From Ostrinia nubilalis (taxonomy: Eukaryota; Arthropoda; Insecta; Lepidoptera; Crambidae), in assembly GCF_963855985.1 (NCBI RefSeq), contig NC_087092.1, positions 992,001 through 1,056,000 on the forward strand: a DNA stretch of 64,000 bases. The letters are read 5' to 3'. A program made the translations under genes and the position numbers. How positions within the stretch are numbered: the first letter of the stretch is position 1; each line of letters starts with the position of its first letter. Of the stretch, positions 47,788-58,311 are shown in pieces. The notes below the pieces were generated by a model that was not told the origin of the DNA, searched no databases, and saw nothing but the letters and a program-made list of their open reading frames with translations.

Positions 47788-48353
47788 ATTACTCTAAACT
47801 TTTTAAGCAGCACTTTGACGTGCCTTTGTCTGCACATTCGGTGTGGTATAGACGTAAATCACGCAATGTCTTAAGAAAATAAACATAATTTTCTGTAAGA
47901 AGTTTAGAGTTTGTGATTTTTATTATAACAACTCACAGCTGAATGTATTTTACATTTTTAAAACGAAAATACCCAACACTCAATCCGTATCCAAATAAAC
48001 TTCAAATCGCAATTCCCAATGCACATACCGCTTTGAAGCCCTCAAAACCGGTGGTAGCCAATAAAAATACTTTCCAGTATATATGTAATACTTAAGTCCT
48101 CCGGGATGACTTTATCCGGCCTCGGGAGTACCCTCGTCAATGTAGGGTTAAGGACAGGAGGACCGGCCAAGCGTGAGTTGGAACACGTAAAAAGTGATCC
48201 GTGGGAATTAAAAGTTAATGAGCTAAATGAGGCGGATGAGTGACTGACCGGAGGCGATGGCACGGAAAGGGGACGGCCCACGGTGTGATGTTTAGCTTTA
48301 CGGCAAAGAGCAATAGTTAAAAATGACTTGTGCATGTTTGGCGTCAATCGTCT
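47788..48353. other. Gene-free stretch
   Basis: No gene recognised. A 101-codon minus-strand frame (48042-48347) shows no known motif and no supporting start or splice signal. Confidence 0.4.
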
Positions 48354-48487
48354 TCTTTCGTTCGTTCGTTCGTTTCAGCCAAATGACGTCCACTGCTGTA
48401 CAAAGGCCTCCTCCAAGGTTTTCCACAATGCACGGTCCTGCACTGCCCGCATCCAGGCTCTTCCCGCGACCTTAACCAGAGTAGATA
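48354..48487 (-). mobile_element. LINE 3' end with (CGAA)n tail
   Basis: On the minus strand the element runs to a tail of CGAA units (plus strand TTCGTTCGTTCGTTCG at 48359-48375). The body CAGCCAAATGACGTCCACTG, GACAAAGG-like and TTTTCCACAATGCACGGTCC is a very common lepidopteran LINE 3' region as I know it. 5'-truncated. Confidence 0.65.
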
Positions 48488-50697
48488 CTAGAACTTTTTA
48501 GATATAAAAAATCGTAACTTAACGTGGTTACAACGTGAGGTGACCATCTTTTTCTATCCCTAAAAATGTAAGCAAAAGGTAATTCAAAAGGACTCCAAAA
48601 CTCTTTAGTAGGCGGTTTAATATTTCATTCATTATGTTGTTTACATTCACACGGCCTGAGAAATTATTAGCCACTTAAATTATGGTTAATGATTTAAATT
48701 TTCGTTAGTGGTTACGGAGTAGTTTAGATTCAATATTATGAGCACAATTCCCGCTTACAAATTCCGCTGTGATAGCTCTCAATTCTCTTGTAAATCTCAT
48801 CCTGAAACATGACATTCAGCCACCGTTTTCCCCGGGACCCTAAATCCTCGAGGCTATTGATTTAATTGTCAGTCCTTGATTGATTATTATCGTAATCGAA
48901 TTCTTCTGTCGAGTCGATTCATGGCGACGATTAATCATGGTTTCTCGACTTTATTTACCGAATTTAAACGACTTTTTTACGGTTCGCCTTACGAAAAGTT
49001 TGGGCGTTTTGCTACGTGTTAATTTGGGTCAGCAGTTGGGTGGGTCGGGGAAAAAGTGAACTAAAAGTGCGGTGCGGTTTTAAGTAGGTAGGTACTTATA
49101 GTTACGAGTATAATGAATTATGTAGATACTTTTAGTGATCTCCTTCTGATTAATTTCGTTGCGAGTCCAATGACAGATTTCCTCGGGACAAACTTAGCCT
49201 TCACTGGTTGGCTTTTTATTGGTAGTCAAGCTGTAGATCCTGGCTAAACAGGAGTTGTAACGGTGGCAACGAGAGGTAGGAATAGTAGTGGTACCCTTGA
49301 TTTAACTAAGTATGTTTTTGCCTACACTTATGGTAACGTATTTACGTATTTTTTTCTGTATCTGAATAGTTATGCACGTATAACTTTTAAAGCAAAGTCA
49401 TCCCCGGACCAGGTAAAATATTCCGCCGGCATCCGATCAGACGCTTTGTTTACTACAAATAGTTTGTTCCACGGTTTAATCCCGCGGATAAATCCGGGGA
49501 ATTTGACCCAGATCGATCCGGTCAAAGAGTCAGCGGTGAAAAATTTGCGTGCAAATGTGGGGCTTAGCGGGGACTGCGGTTGAGGTGCACGGCCCGGGGC
49601 GTGCGGGATGTCCGGACGATTTTTAACACCGTCATTTGTCTGTTTTTTGGAATGACATGTGGCAAAGGCATATCGATGGGAAATCCAAAGGTAGTGCGGT
49701 ATTTCGGAAAATGGGTTGTTCCTTTTTTAATTTGTTTTTATTTTTAATGGCAAATAATTAATTAATAAGAGTTTGAGTTTCGTTACAGAAGGCAGCTTTA
49801 ATTCACATACAGTTTACCGTGTTCGTGTTGGGATGAGGTCCGTACAAATTTTAACATCGACATTTTTTTTTTGGCATGAATGGCAAATCCAACGCTAGTG
49901 ATAGGTACTATGTCAGACAAATGGGTTGCCACTTCTTTAATTTGTTTTCCTTAAAGGTTTCGTTAGGAATGCAACCACATATTAAAATAATCTAGTGCAA
50001 AAGACAATTCCTAGCTAGAATGTGTTTTATGCTTTCACTCTAAACCCGTAGATCTTGATAATACCAGCACCCATCTACTGCACATTGCCAAGCTGAATTT
50101 CCAGCCAAGTTAATATCTTAAACATTCATTAGATACCCCCCTCCCCCAAAACGTTCAATAATATCTATCAATTGCTCCCCACTTCATTAGGAACGAGTGA
50201 CAATAGCACGCAACAACATAACTCGAGTCGGGTTTGCGACGAGGCACATTCCGCAAACATGTTCGGCCATAATGGAGCACGATGGAGAAGCCTTAAAATA
50301 CTTCCTATTGTGACCTGTTGTACAGGTCAATGCATGTGCTGAATGCATCAATATTAATAGTAAAGTTTATAAACGAATCAAGAAAGTAAGTACTTTATTA
50401 TATTGAGAGTCGAGTTTTCACAAATATTCATTTATGGAAACGTAAGCTTACGACTAAACAAACTTTTCGTGGCTAACAATCATGGGAATTTACATATTTC
50501 CCCATAGCTAGCTCAAAGTCAAAATCGACCGTTCCCGGTGCGTGAAAATAGTTGACGATCTTCAATTATTTCAAATTTCTACCTATTTTACCTCTTCATG
50601 GATTTATGATGAAGCTAAAGTAGGCACTACCAGTTGCTAGCGAACCCAAAGACCCAAATGAGTTCATGAAAATGAAATGTTTACGTACAGGATGGAA
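48488..50697. other. Gene-free stretch
   Basis: Positions about 48830-48960 and 49400-49610 have even base composition and might be conserved non-coding DNA. A 106-codon frame at 49263-49583 has no recognisable motif. No repeat identified. Confidence 0.35.
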
Positions 50698-50864
50698 ACG
50701 ATAAGTGATCTCACTCGATTATTTCTAAACTACACAAGATATCGAAGAACTGGTTACTGATCCTGAAAGCGCTTCACGAACTCTATCAAACGGTATCAAT
50801 TATGGGTTACAGAATTTAATTGGAACTTTCATACATTTGAGATCACTTATCGTTGATCACCGTG
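50698..50864. mobile_element. 167-bp MITE of the CAGGGTGGAAACGATAAG family
   Basis: The left end CAGGATGGAAACGATAAGTGATCTC mirrors the right GAGATCACTTATCGTTGATCACCGTG imperfectly. It shares TACACAAGATATCGAAGAAC and GCTTCACGAACTC with 43122-43774. Confidence 0.75.
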
Positions 50865-53800
50865 TCTCTGATCATGATCTGTATAGATCACACCCACTGA
50901 GAAAAATAAATCAACAGTTAGTCAATTCCTTGACAGTGACAGTGAAATATTTGCAGTAAGATCACTGTGTGACATTCCATTATGGTTCCATGTTCATTCC
51001 ACCAGCAGTTCATTATCCGAACGCGATGAGAAGCAGCGCGATACACAATAGTGCTGTGATCTGTAGTCTGAGCCGGAAGCCTTAGCCGGCTTAAGACGAT
51101 CAATCTTCTTTAGATACAAAATATTAAAATAACCCTACATTAATGAGATAAAATGATTAAACGTAGCGCGGTTAAGCTTGGAATTTATCCATCTATTTAC
51201 AACTACGTGAGCTTTCTTTGCCAAAACTGACTCGCCTCACTGCTTTATTTCATATAGAAACTTTGGGATACCTAGTGAAAGTTTCATAAAGATCTTTAAT
51301 GCTCTTAAATATTTAAAACAAACACGCACATAGTTTCACATAGTTAGTAAAATCTGAATTTAAACTCTATAATCTGTAAATCTAAACCTTAAGTTAGCAC
51401 GAACGCAGGCAGATGCTAATAGAGGCTTGCTTAGTGAAAGATACGTCTATAAAGCCTCACTGCCTTCACTTTGCCTTCATTAAATAAAGTAACAATATAA
51501 TATGGAGTGACGCGAGCACATCCCGCAAGCGTTTCATTGCAGTTCATTATCAAACGCGCCGCGTTTCAGGCGGGAGATAGTGACGCGACTGTAATCGAGT
51601 TCGACGAAAATTGACTTTTAAGCTAGGCGGGAATCGATTTCATGCTCGTTTAGTTTTGAAAGCTTCCTAAATTTTAGTATTTTTTATGGTTATACGAGCA
51701 TCTGTATTTTTTGTCTATGAGTAGTTCGTCCATATTTGCTCTCTTACTAACATAGATTTTTCCATGAAACTTGTCGACTTTAGATTGTGATTTGAATTCG
51801 ACTTGACCTTTCCACTAAATATGACAATTTTTTTTTTGCAAATCTCGTGGATTTTGCAGGTATTATGTAGGCTTTCCGTTAAGTAATATCGTAAGCCTAT
51901 TTTGACAAACCAAAATAGGTGTTAATAGGGTCTTTACCACATTCATAACAATTACCAAATCAAGGCGTATGGACTACGAATAATTTGATTGTTTTAGATT
52001 GCCATCGCATCTTTGCGTTCTCCGTCACTTGGGGACTGTAACGCAATAGCCAATAGAATAGTAGGTATGCAACTTTATCAAATCGACATGCATAATCCAT
52101 ACCGAATACACGGCTTAGAGATTACAGTTCTCGATGTATACAGGCACAAAGTCACATCTCGTCACTAATACTATCGAAGCGCACATTATCGTGCGCAATA
52201 GGCACGGATAGGTTTAACGTACTCGTACCTATGACAAGGTTCCCAGTGAAATTACATCGCAGACAAATAGCATCGCTGGGAGGCTAAACTTGCAAACCGT
52301 TAAACGGTTAAGCGATGAGGGGGTAAGCTATGTAGGCGTATTAAACTCGATCGGTTATAGATTACGTACTTAGCAAGGGTGATTTGAAATTAAATGGCGT
52401 TGTAAATGGTAGACATAGTTGTGACTCAAGGAATACAGATCACAGCTCATCAAGGTTAAAGATTTAACACTATTACGTAAGACAGGTGCTATTTTTCAAC
52501 AAAATTGTACAATCTTATGTTAGGATACTATGTTTTGACTATGTATGTATATGCACATATTGCACATACATGACTTACGTCCAGGGTCTTAGTATTTACA
52601 CTGCCCGAGGGATGCGCAAATCCAACCAAAATTAGCATCGGGGGGCGAGGGACAGACTCTTATAGCATCAATAAATCGTAACTATTCATTGTTATTAGCT
52701 TCTATTATGTAGCAGTAACAGTGCTTGCAACAGTGCCGAAATAATGGAAACTCAAAATTAAGGTAGATGGTAGCAATCCCGTAAATAGTAATTATTATGT
52801 TAGTGACCATGAAATTCAAAACAATATATTCTATTGTGTTAATAAAAAATTACTTACTAAAAATATTAGTTATTTAATCTTTTTAGTACGAGTTATCATG
52901 TACGAGTAAAATAATGAATTCCAATAACCACTTTAAAGATTAAACAAAACTTACACAAGTTTTGTTTAATATAAAATATGGATTCCAAAACAATACAACT
53001 ATTGGTAGAAAAGGTGAAAAGAGAAACTATTTTGTTCCCAAATATAAAAGGATTTTTATGTCATTCATCGCACTCGTATCGAAGGCTTCAATGGCAAGCT
53101 TTATAGTACAGGTTTTTTATCAAACCGTGCAGGTTTCGGTATTCCGGCTTTTGCCTTGCGGCCAATTTTCTTCGTTAGAGTTTTTTTTGTGTTGCATTTT
53201 TGGCTGAATTCAAATATTTTTGATATCGAACAGCTACCACTTTGTTCTATGACAGTGGTATGAGGTTATTTTGCATGTGAAATGGTTTTCATCTTGTCTG
53301 TTCTCGCTTCGTTTTGGGTATTAATTTTCTTTTTCTTTTTTAAGAGAATTAACATTCTTTTCATTTTTCTTTGGTTTGGTATTAATACTGGTTCGTTGTT
53401 CTTTATTCTTACCGTAAAAATATTTTATGATTTAACCTCCACTTTTTACTCTTTTTCAAGCTAGGTAAGACGGTATTATACTAAAAGGAGAACTTACTTT
53501 TGATGTTTTTGATAGCTTTAAGCTGTGTACAATACCTGAGTACTTCTTTGAATAAAAAAACAATAGATACACAGGTATTGTACCTAGCTAGACTATAACT
53601 ATGTAGAATATTAGTAACACAAGAAATAGGGAAAGCTATGAGTATAAACATTTTGTATCATTAGGTATCTGTACAATTTTTTTTTGTTTAAACGATGTTT
53701 TGCATGAAAGGTGGACCAATAAATCTAGAATTTTCCATCGTAAGTTTTATTTAGTTTTAGTTCTGTTCTTGGAAGGAGGCCAGCGCAGTTTGTTTTAATT

Positions 53801-53932
53801 TCTGGCTCCATTTAAAACGATTGAAATTAAAAGTTTTAGCGGGAAATGGAGGGCTTTGTATTGCTCTCAGTTGTGTTTGCGAGATTTTCTATTGTTTTAT
53901 TGTCTAAACTTTAGAGTCTCAAGGCTGGGTTG
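50865..53932. other. Gene-free stretch
   Basis: No gene recognised. A perfect 14-bp hairpin lies at 52939-52970. Positions 53280-53460 are T-rich and give a hydrophobic chance frame. Confidence 0.4.
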
Positions 53933-54116
53933 TATTATCTTACCTTAACTATAACAAACGCCAAAATTCTGTCCAACAAAAAACATCGGTTATCGTTATG
54001 GTCACAGTTAAAGTAAGTTGTTGCAACTCAGCCTAAGACAATCACAGTTTGGAGTATGGAGTTTGACAGACTTTTGACGTTCGTTATACTTAGTTAAAGT
54101 AAGATGGTGCAGCCTT
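53933..54116. mobile_element. PIF/Harbinger-like MITE, copy 9, with a half copy behind it
   Basis: The full copy (53933-54033) starts GGCTGGGTTGTATTATCTTA and ends TTGTTGCAACTCAGCC. From about 54055 a second right half follows, with GGAGTTTGACAGACTTTTGACG and AAGTAAGATGGTGCAGCC. This makes a partial tandem arrangement. Confidence 0.8.
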
Positions 54117-54507
54117 AACGAAATGTCTCTTTCCAATAATATCACCGATTGTGTATTTATATCTCTGAGAGTTAAGACAGCCAAAATGCAAGTCTTGGTA
54201 GGTTGGTCGATTGTTATATCACATAAGATAGCTCGTTAAGACGGTCAACATCATAGTAGCATAGTTAATCTAATAAACAAGTCATTTTGTTAATGTCAAA
54301 GATTGACACAGTAAAAAAACTACGTACCCAGTTTGTAAAAATATCTCTGCTTTATACACCAGATTTTATCTTATCAATTTTGAGTCACACATCTTGATCA
54401 GAGTTAAGTTATGTAAGCAAAATGAATATTGCTCACTGAATTTGAATTAATGGTTCATTGGGCTGCACAGAGAGCGAGCTCGTCTTGAAAGAAATTAAAT
54501 TATTGAT
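54117..54507. other. Gene-free stretch
   Basis: Nothing recognised. Confidence 0.4.
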
Positions 54508-54610
54508 GTACAGGCGACAGCATATCAGACTGTACATTTTTGTTGCAAACTCGACCTTATTACAAGTAGATAAGAGCCCACAATATTTAGCTTGATGTGC
54601 TGTTGTTTAT
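54508..54610. repeat. CGACAGCACATCAG dispersed repeat, copy B
   Basis: GTACAGGCGACAGCATATCAG, TTTTTGTTGCAAACTCGACC, TTACAAGTAGATAAGAGCCC and CTTGATGTGCTGT follow the same order as at 47663-47787. Confidence 0.65.
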
Positions 54611-55476
54611 ATGCTACGTGTCGCAGCACCGAATATTGGGACGCCGAATGTAATTAAAATTGACGTGCTTCGAACATTCTAGACTGTGGCGGGTAAAGTC
54701 GTTACGAAGATTAGAAATCTAGTTAGCGAATGTACGTAGTTTGGATTTAAAGTGATGGCCAAAGTAATCTATTAGGCAATTTTTCTATCATTTAAAAATC
54801 TTATTAAATAAATTCGTATTTACGTAAAAAGACATTTTGATTATAATGTTTACCATGATTTGTTCTATGTAGTAAAATAAATGACTAAGTTGTAGTCGCG
54901 TAATCGCTAGAGCGTGCATTGCACTAGGAGCGCTGTTAAGCTTTTAAACTCTGCATGATACAAAGTGTTCTTTTTGGTAAAAAGAACTTTAAAAAAGTAT
55001 TTTGTATAGAAGTTTAATTGAATAGAAGAAGAGTGGTATTGTAGAGTTTTGTATCAATGAAATAAATATCCTGTCCTGTTTGAGGAAAATTATACAAACT
55101 TGTCTAACACAACCCTACTTTAGCACTTCAAGCGCTTTCAGTATGTCCGCCATCAATACGCGTCTAGTGGTACATTAATTAGAGCCGCTGTTTACAGCGC
55201 TGAGATCGCAGGTGCTGCAGGAGGGTTGCAACATGTGATATACTCTAAAAAGGTTGATTTACAACAGTGCATTTAATTTAACCTAAAATTTACGTACCTA
55301 AATACTTACTCGTACACCTTTATGTTGTAAGGGTTAGTCGAAAAATGTTTCAGTCAAATACTTGAAAATATGTACAGTGTTTTGACAGACAAAGTACCGC
55401 GTGGATTTGTATTGAGAAAAAACGTGTACAAAGATATATTTGAGCACTTTCGATGTAAAGATATTTTGATGTAGAG
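54611..55476. other. Gene-free stretch
   Basis: No gene or recognised repeat. Confidence 0.4.
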
Positions 55477-55580
55477 TGTACAGTCAACGGCATATACCAC
55501 ACAGCAATTTTGTTGCAATGTCGTTCTTATTCCAACTACGTAAGCTACAGTCTTCACCTTGATGTGCCGTCTGTATTGAG
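55477..55580. repeat. CGACAGCACATCAG dispersed repeat, copy C
   Basis: GTACAGTCAACGGCATATACC, AATTTTGTTGCAATGTCG, TTATTCCAACTACGTAAGC and CCTTGATGTGCCGTC match copies A and B in order. The three overlapping minus-strand frames here are not genes. Confidence 0.65.
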
Positions 55581-55878
55581 CCATTTCCATCGAGTCGTGT
55601 CAGGCCTAATGGCGGCTCTAACATGCTCCCGAGTAATGTTATTCGTCGGCAAACAAAATAAGATGTTATAAAAGCCCCTGTCAATTCCCTTCTCGCACAT
55701 TCCCGGAATTCAAACCGCGTGACGTCATCTAAAGTGTTGAGCCTCGTAACGATGATACAATTTTAATAATGCTGATTTCTGAACTCAAAACTCAAGTTGC
55801 ATTACCTTATTTTTGACCGTAACTCTCTAACCAGTGTTTTGGTTTGGAGTTTTTTATGGGACAGGAGGCAAACAAGCA

Positions 55879-55948
55879 GGTCTATTTCACTTTGATCACC
55901 TGGCTTTGATCACCCACCCTAGACGGATCACCTGATTAAGTGATGACC
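55879..55948. mobile_element. Short relative of the 20957-21098 foldback MITE
   Basis: GGTCTATTTCACTTTGATCACC, GATCACCCACCCTAGA and GGATCACCTGATTAAGTGAT repeat the GATCACCTGG themes of the longer copy, with GGTC and GACC ends. Confidence 0.55.
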
Positions 55949-55995
55949 GTCGCCCATATAGACACCCGTTGTCCCGGGGGCGTTACAGGTGCGTT

Positions 55996-56210
55996 GTCAA
56001 AGTCAAAGTCAAAGTCAAAATTTCTTTATTTGTTTAGACTAATAAATAGTTCTTACAAATCGTCATAAAATATGCTCTTAAGGAGCCTCTACATGTCTCA
56101 TAATCTTTTTACCCTACCAGCGCTTCGAGACCAACATTTGGCAAGTGCTGAGAAGAAGCGCCGCAACAAACTCAGTCACCACTGTCTGCCGGTTAATATA
56201 AATAAATAGA
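55996..56210 (-). mobile_element. LINE 3' end with (AAAGTC)n tail
   Basis: In minus orientation the element ends in a GACTTT-type hexamer tail (plus strand GTCAAAGTCAAAGTCAAAGT). The body contains CTTAAGGAGCCTCTACATG, CCAGCGCTTCGAGACC and GGCAAGTGCTGAGAAGAAGC. The same 3' end occurs at 9942-10050 and, split, at 18903-19130. 5'-truncated. Confidence 0.75.
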
Positions 56211-56705
56211 AATAGTAGTAGTAGGTACATTCGATTCAGGAGCAGTTCACTGAATTTACCATGCATTCTTGTATGGTGTTTCATAAGAATGGGTAGGTAT
56301 ACAAGATTGCGTGGTATATTAAACAAGGTAGTGACGTGCTAATATCCAGACTTACATATTAAGGTACTAGTAGAAATGACTCGCATACATAAATTTGAAT
56401 AACTTGGATTGACCAGTCCCCGAAAGCAGCGCCTGTTCACAGACATGACGAGTGAACCAGCCATCGCTTCACTCGACCATATTAGAGGGAATGTAACGAC
56501 CCGCCTCACTACGCCACCACCCCAGAGACATTTTAGTGAGAATGACAATGCCAAGTTATCTCTTTAAAAAAAACTAATAATAAAGCTAAGTAACAGTCTA
56601 GATTGAGAAGCATGACACTATAACATTTGAGAAATTATTATTAGTTTATACAATATTACTTTTCATTTTAATTCTTTTTAGTGCGAGCATGAGAGGACCA
56701 TAATC

Positions 56706-58058
56706 CTACTCCCAGGATGACTTATCATTAAGAAAATCTCGAGTTGTATAATAGGCTTTTTTAAGCATGTGATCTTTAACTATACCTTTAAATTTATTAT
56801 ACGGTAGCTCTTTATATTTATCAGGGACTTTGTTATAAAAATGGATACCTTGTCCCATAAAAGTGGCAAACACTTTATTAAGTCTAAAAGCGGGTATAGC
56901 CAATTTATTTTTATTTCTAGTGTTAATTTGGTGAATATCACTTTTCTTTTTGAATTCGTTAATATTTTGTTGAATAAATAGAATACAGTTTAAGATGTAT
57001 TGTGAAGCGGCCGTGAGAATGCCAATATCTTTAAACAATTCTCTAAGGGACGCTCTTGCTTTCATTTTATACAAGTATCTTATCGCACGTTTTTGCAAAA
57101 TAAATATTGTTTCAAAATCTGCAGCTTTGCCCCATAGCATGATTCCATATGACATTAGGCTATGAAAGTAGCTAAAGTAGACTAAGCGAGCTGTTGAAAC
57201 ATCGGTTAATGACCGTATCCTTTTTATTGCAAAAGCCGCTGAGCTGAGCTTTCCCGCCAGAGTTTCTATATGGGGGCCCCACTGGAGTTTTGAATCCAGG
57301 GTAATTCCCAGAAATACAGTAGAGTCTACCAGATCGATTGCATTATTATTAAGTTCTATTTGGGTACTAACTGTTTTTACGTTAGGCAAAGAGAATTTTA
57401 TACATTTTGTTTTCTTTGCATTGAGTTGTAAATTATTTGTAGTGAACCAACTTAAAACTCTTGTTAGTGCATTATTTACATCGTCAAAGTTATTTTTACT
57501 TCTATCAATATTAAAAATCAAAGATGTGTCATCAGCAAATAACACGATTTCGCAAGAGTCCTTAACAAAATATGGTAGATCATTAATGTATATAAGAAAC
57601 AAGAATGGACCCAGAATGGACCCCTGCGGAACTCCCATTTTCACAGGTGACCCAGAAGACAAAACACCATTTATGTCAACTTTTTGAACTCTAAAGTTTA
57701 AATAGGATTGTATTAAATCCAAAGCCGAGTCCTTCACCCCATAATAGTGCAGTTTGCGAATTAGCGTTTGATGTTCTACGCAGTCAAAAGCTTTTGAGAG
57801 ATCACAGAAGACCCCTAGTGCATTTTGAGAATTCTCCCAAGCCTCGAAGATATGTTTAAGTAGTGCAACCCCGGCATCGGTGGTGGAACGACCCTTGGTA
57901 AAACCATATTGTTCACTATGAAATAGTTTATTAGAGCCAAAGTGAATCATAAGTTGCTCCTGTATGATTTTTTCAAAAATCTTGCTTAGAGCGGGCAAGA
58001 TAGAAATGGGTCTATAATTGCCAGGGTCGGTTTTGCTACCAGACTTAAATAATGGCAT
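56706..58058 (-). CDS. Outer LINE ORF2, C-terminal part: reverse transcriptase
   Basis: A 450-codon open frame that begins (ATG at 58058, probably an internal Met of the original protein) at PLFKSGSK and continues into NYRPISIL, the start of the RT fingers. Catalytic motif A FCDLSKAFD (residues 84-92), motif B GVPQGSILGP (142-151) and motif C LFADD (173-177) are all intact. The thumb region and about 270 further residues follow, ending at a stop near 56706. It is separated from its endonuclease half by the nested element at 58060-61430, so no full ORF2 can be made from this copy. No internal stop or frameshift, which means the interruption is recent. Confidence 0.9.
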   Translation of the reverse strand: MPLFKSGSKTDPGNYRPISILPALSKIFEKIIQEQLMIHFGSNKLFHSEQYGFTKGRSTTDAGVALLKHIFEAWENSQNALGVFCDLSKAFDCVEHQTLIRKLHYYGVKDSALDLIQSYLNFRVQKVDINGVLSSGSPVKMGVPQGSILGPFLFLIYINDLPYFVKDSCEIVLFADDTSLIFNIDRSKNNFDDVNNALTRVLSWFTTNNLQLNAKKTKCIKFSLPNVKTVSTQIELNNNAIDLVDSTVFLGITLDSKLQWGPHIETLAGKLSSAAFAIKRIRSLTDVSTARLVYFSYFHSLMSYGIMLWGKAADFETIFILQKRAIRYLYKMKARASLRELFKDIGILTAASQYILNCILFIQQNINEFKKKSDIHQINTRNKNKLAIPAFRLNKVFATFMGQGIHFYNKVPDKYKELPYNKFKGIVKDHMLKKAYYTTRDFLNDKSSWE

Positions 58059-58059
58059 T

Positions 58060-58083
58060 GAAAATGAAAATGAAAATGAAAAT
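58060..58083 (-). repeat. (TTTTCA)n 3' tail of the inner LINE
   Basis: Four hexamer units on the minus strand close the element. LINEs of this group commonly end in short tandem repeats rather than poly(A). Confidence 0.85.
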
Positions 58084-58311
58084 ACTTTTATTAAATAAAC
58101 ACTTTACAATTACAAGATATGTGCCGCTCTCGTATAAGGTTAACCTGTGTAACGAGAGTCAGGCTCCTCCTCAAAAAAACATAAGACTAAAATTTAGTGT
58201 TTAGATTAAATTTTATCTTTTAATTTAAAAAAATAATTTAAATAGAAAAACAAAACAAAAATGTGTGTGTGATAGTGTGAGTGTGATTTTGTGTGTAACT
58301 GAATAAGTGTG

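Noticed and set aside
47413..47837. Overlapping frames of 64-90 codons on both strands
   Set aside because: No domain, no splice context, and partly inside a dispersed repeat.
48042..48347. 101-codon minus-strand frame
   Set aside because: No recognisable motif, composition like its surroundings, and it ends next to a LINE tail. A length near 100 codons is expected by chance in 64 kb.
49263..49583. 106-codon plus-strand frame
   Set aside because: No domain or signal, the start codon context is not supported, and no splice sites connect it to other coding sequence.
58262..58300. GTGT-rich run as a microsatellite locus
   Set aside because: It lies in the 3' untranslated region of the inner LINE and is short and irregular.
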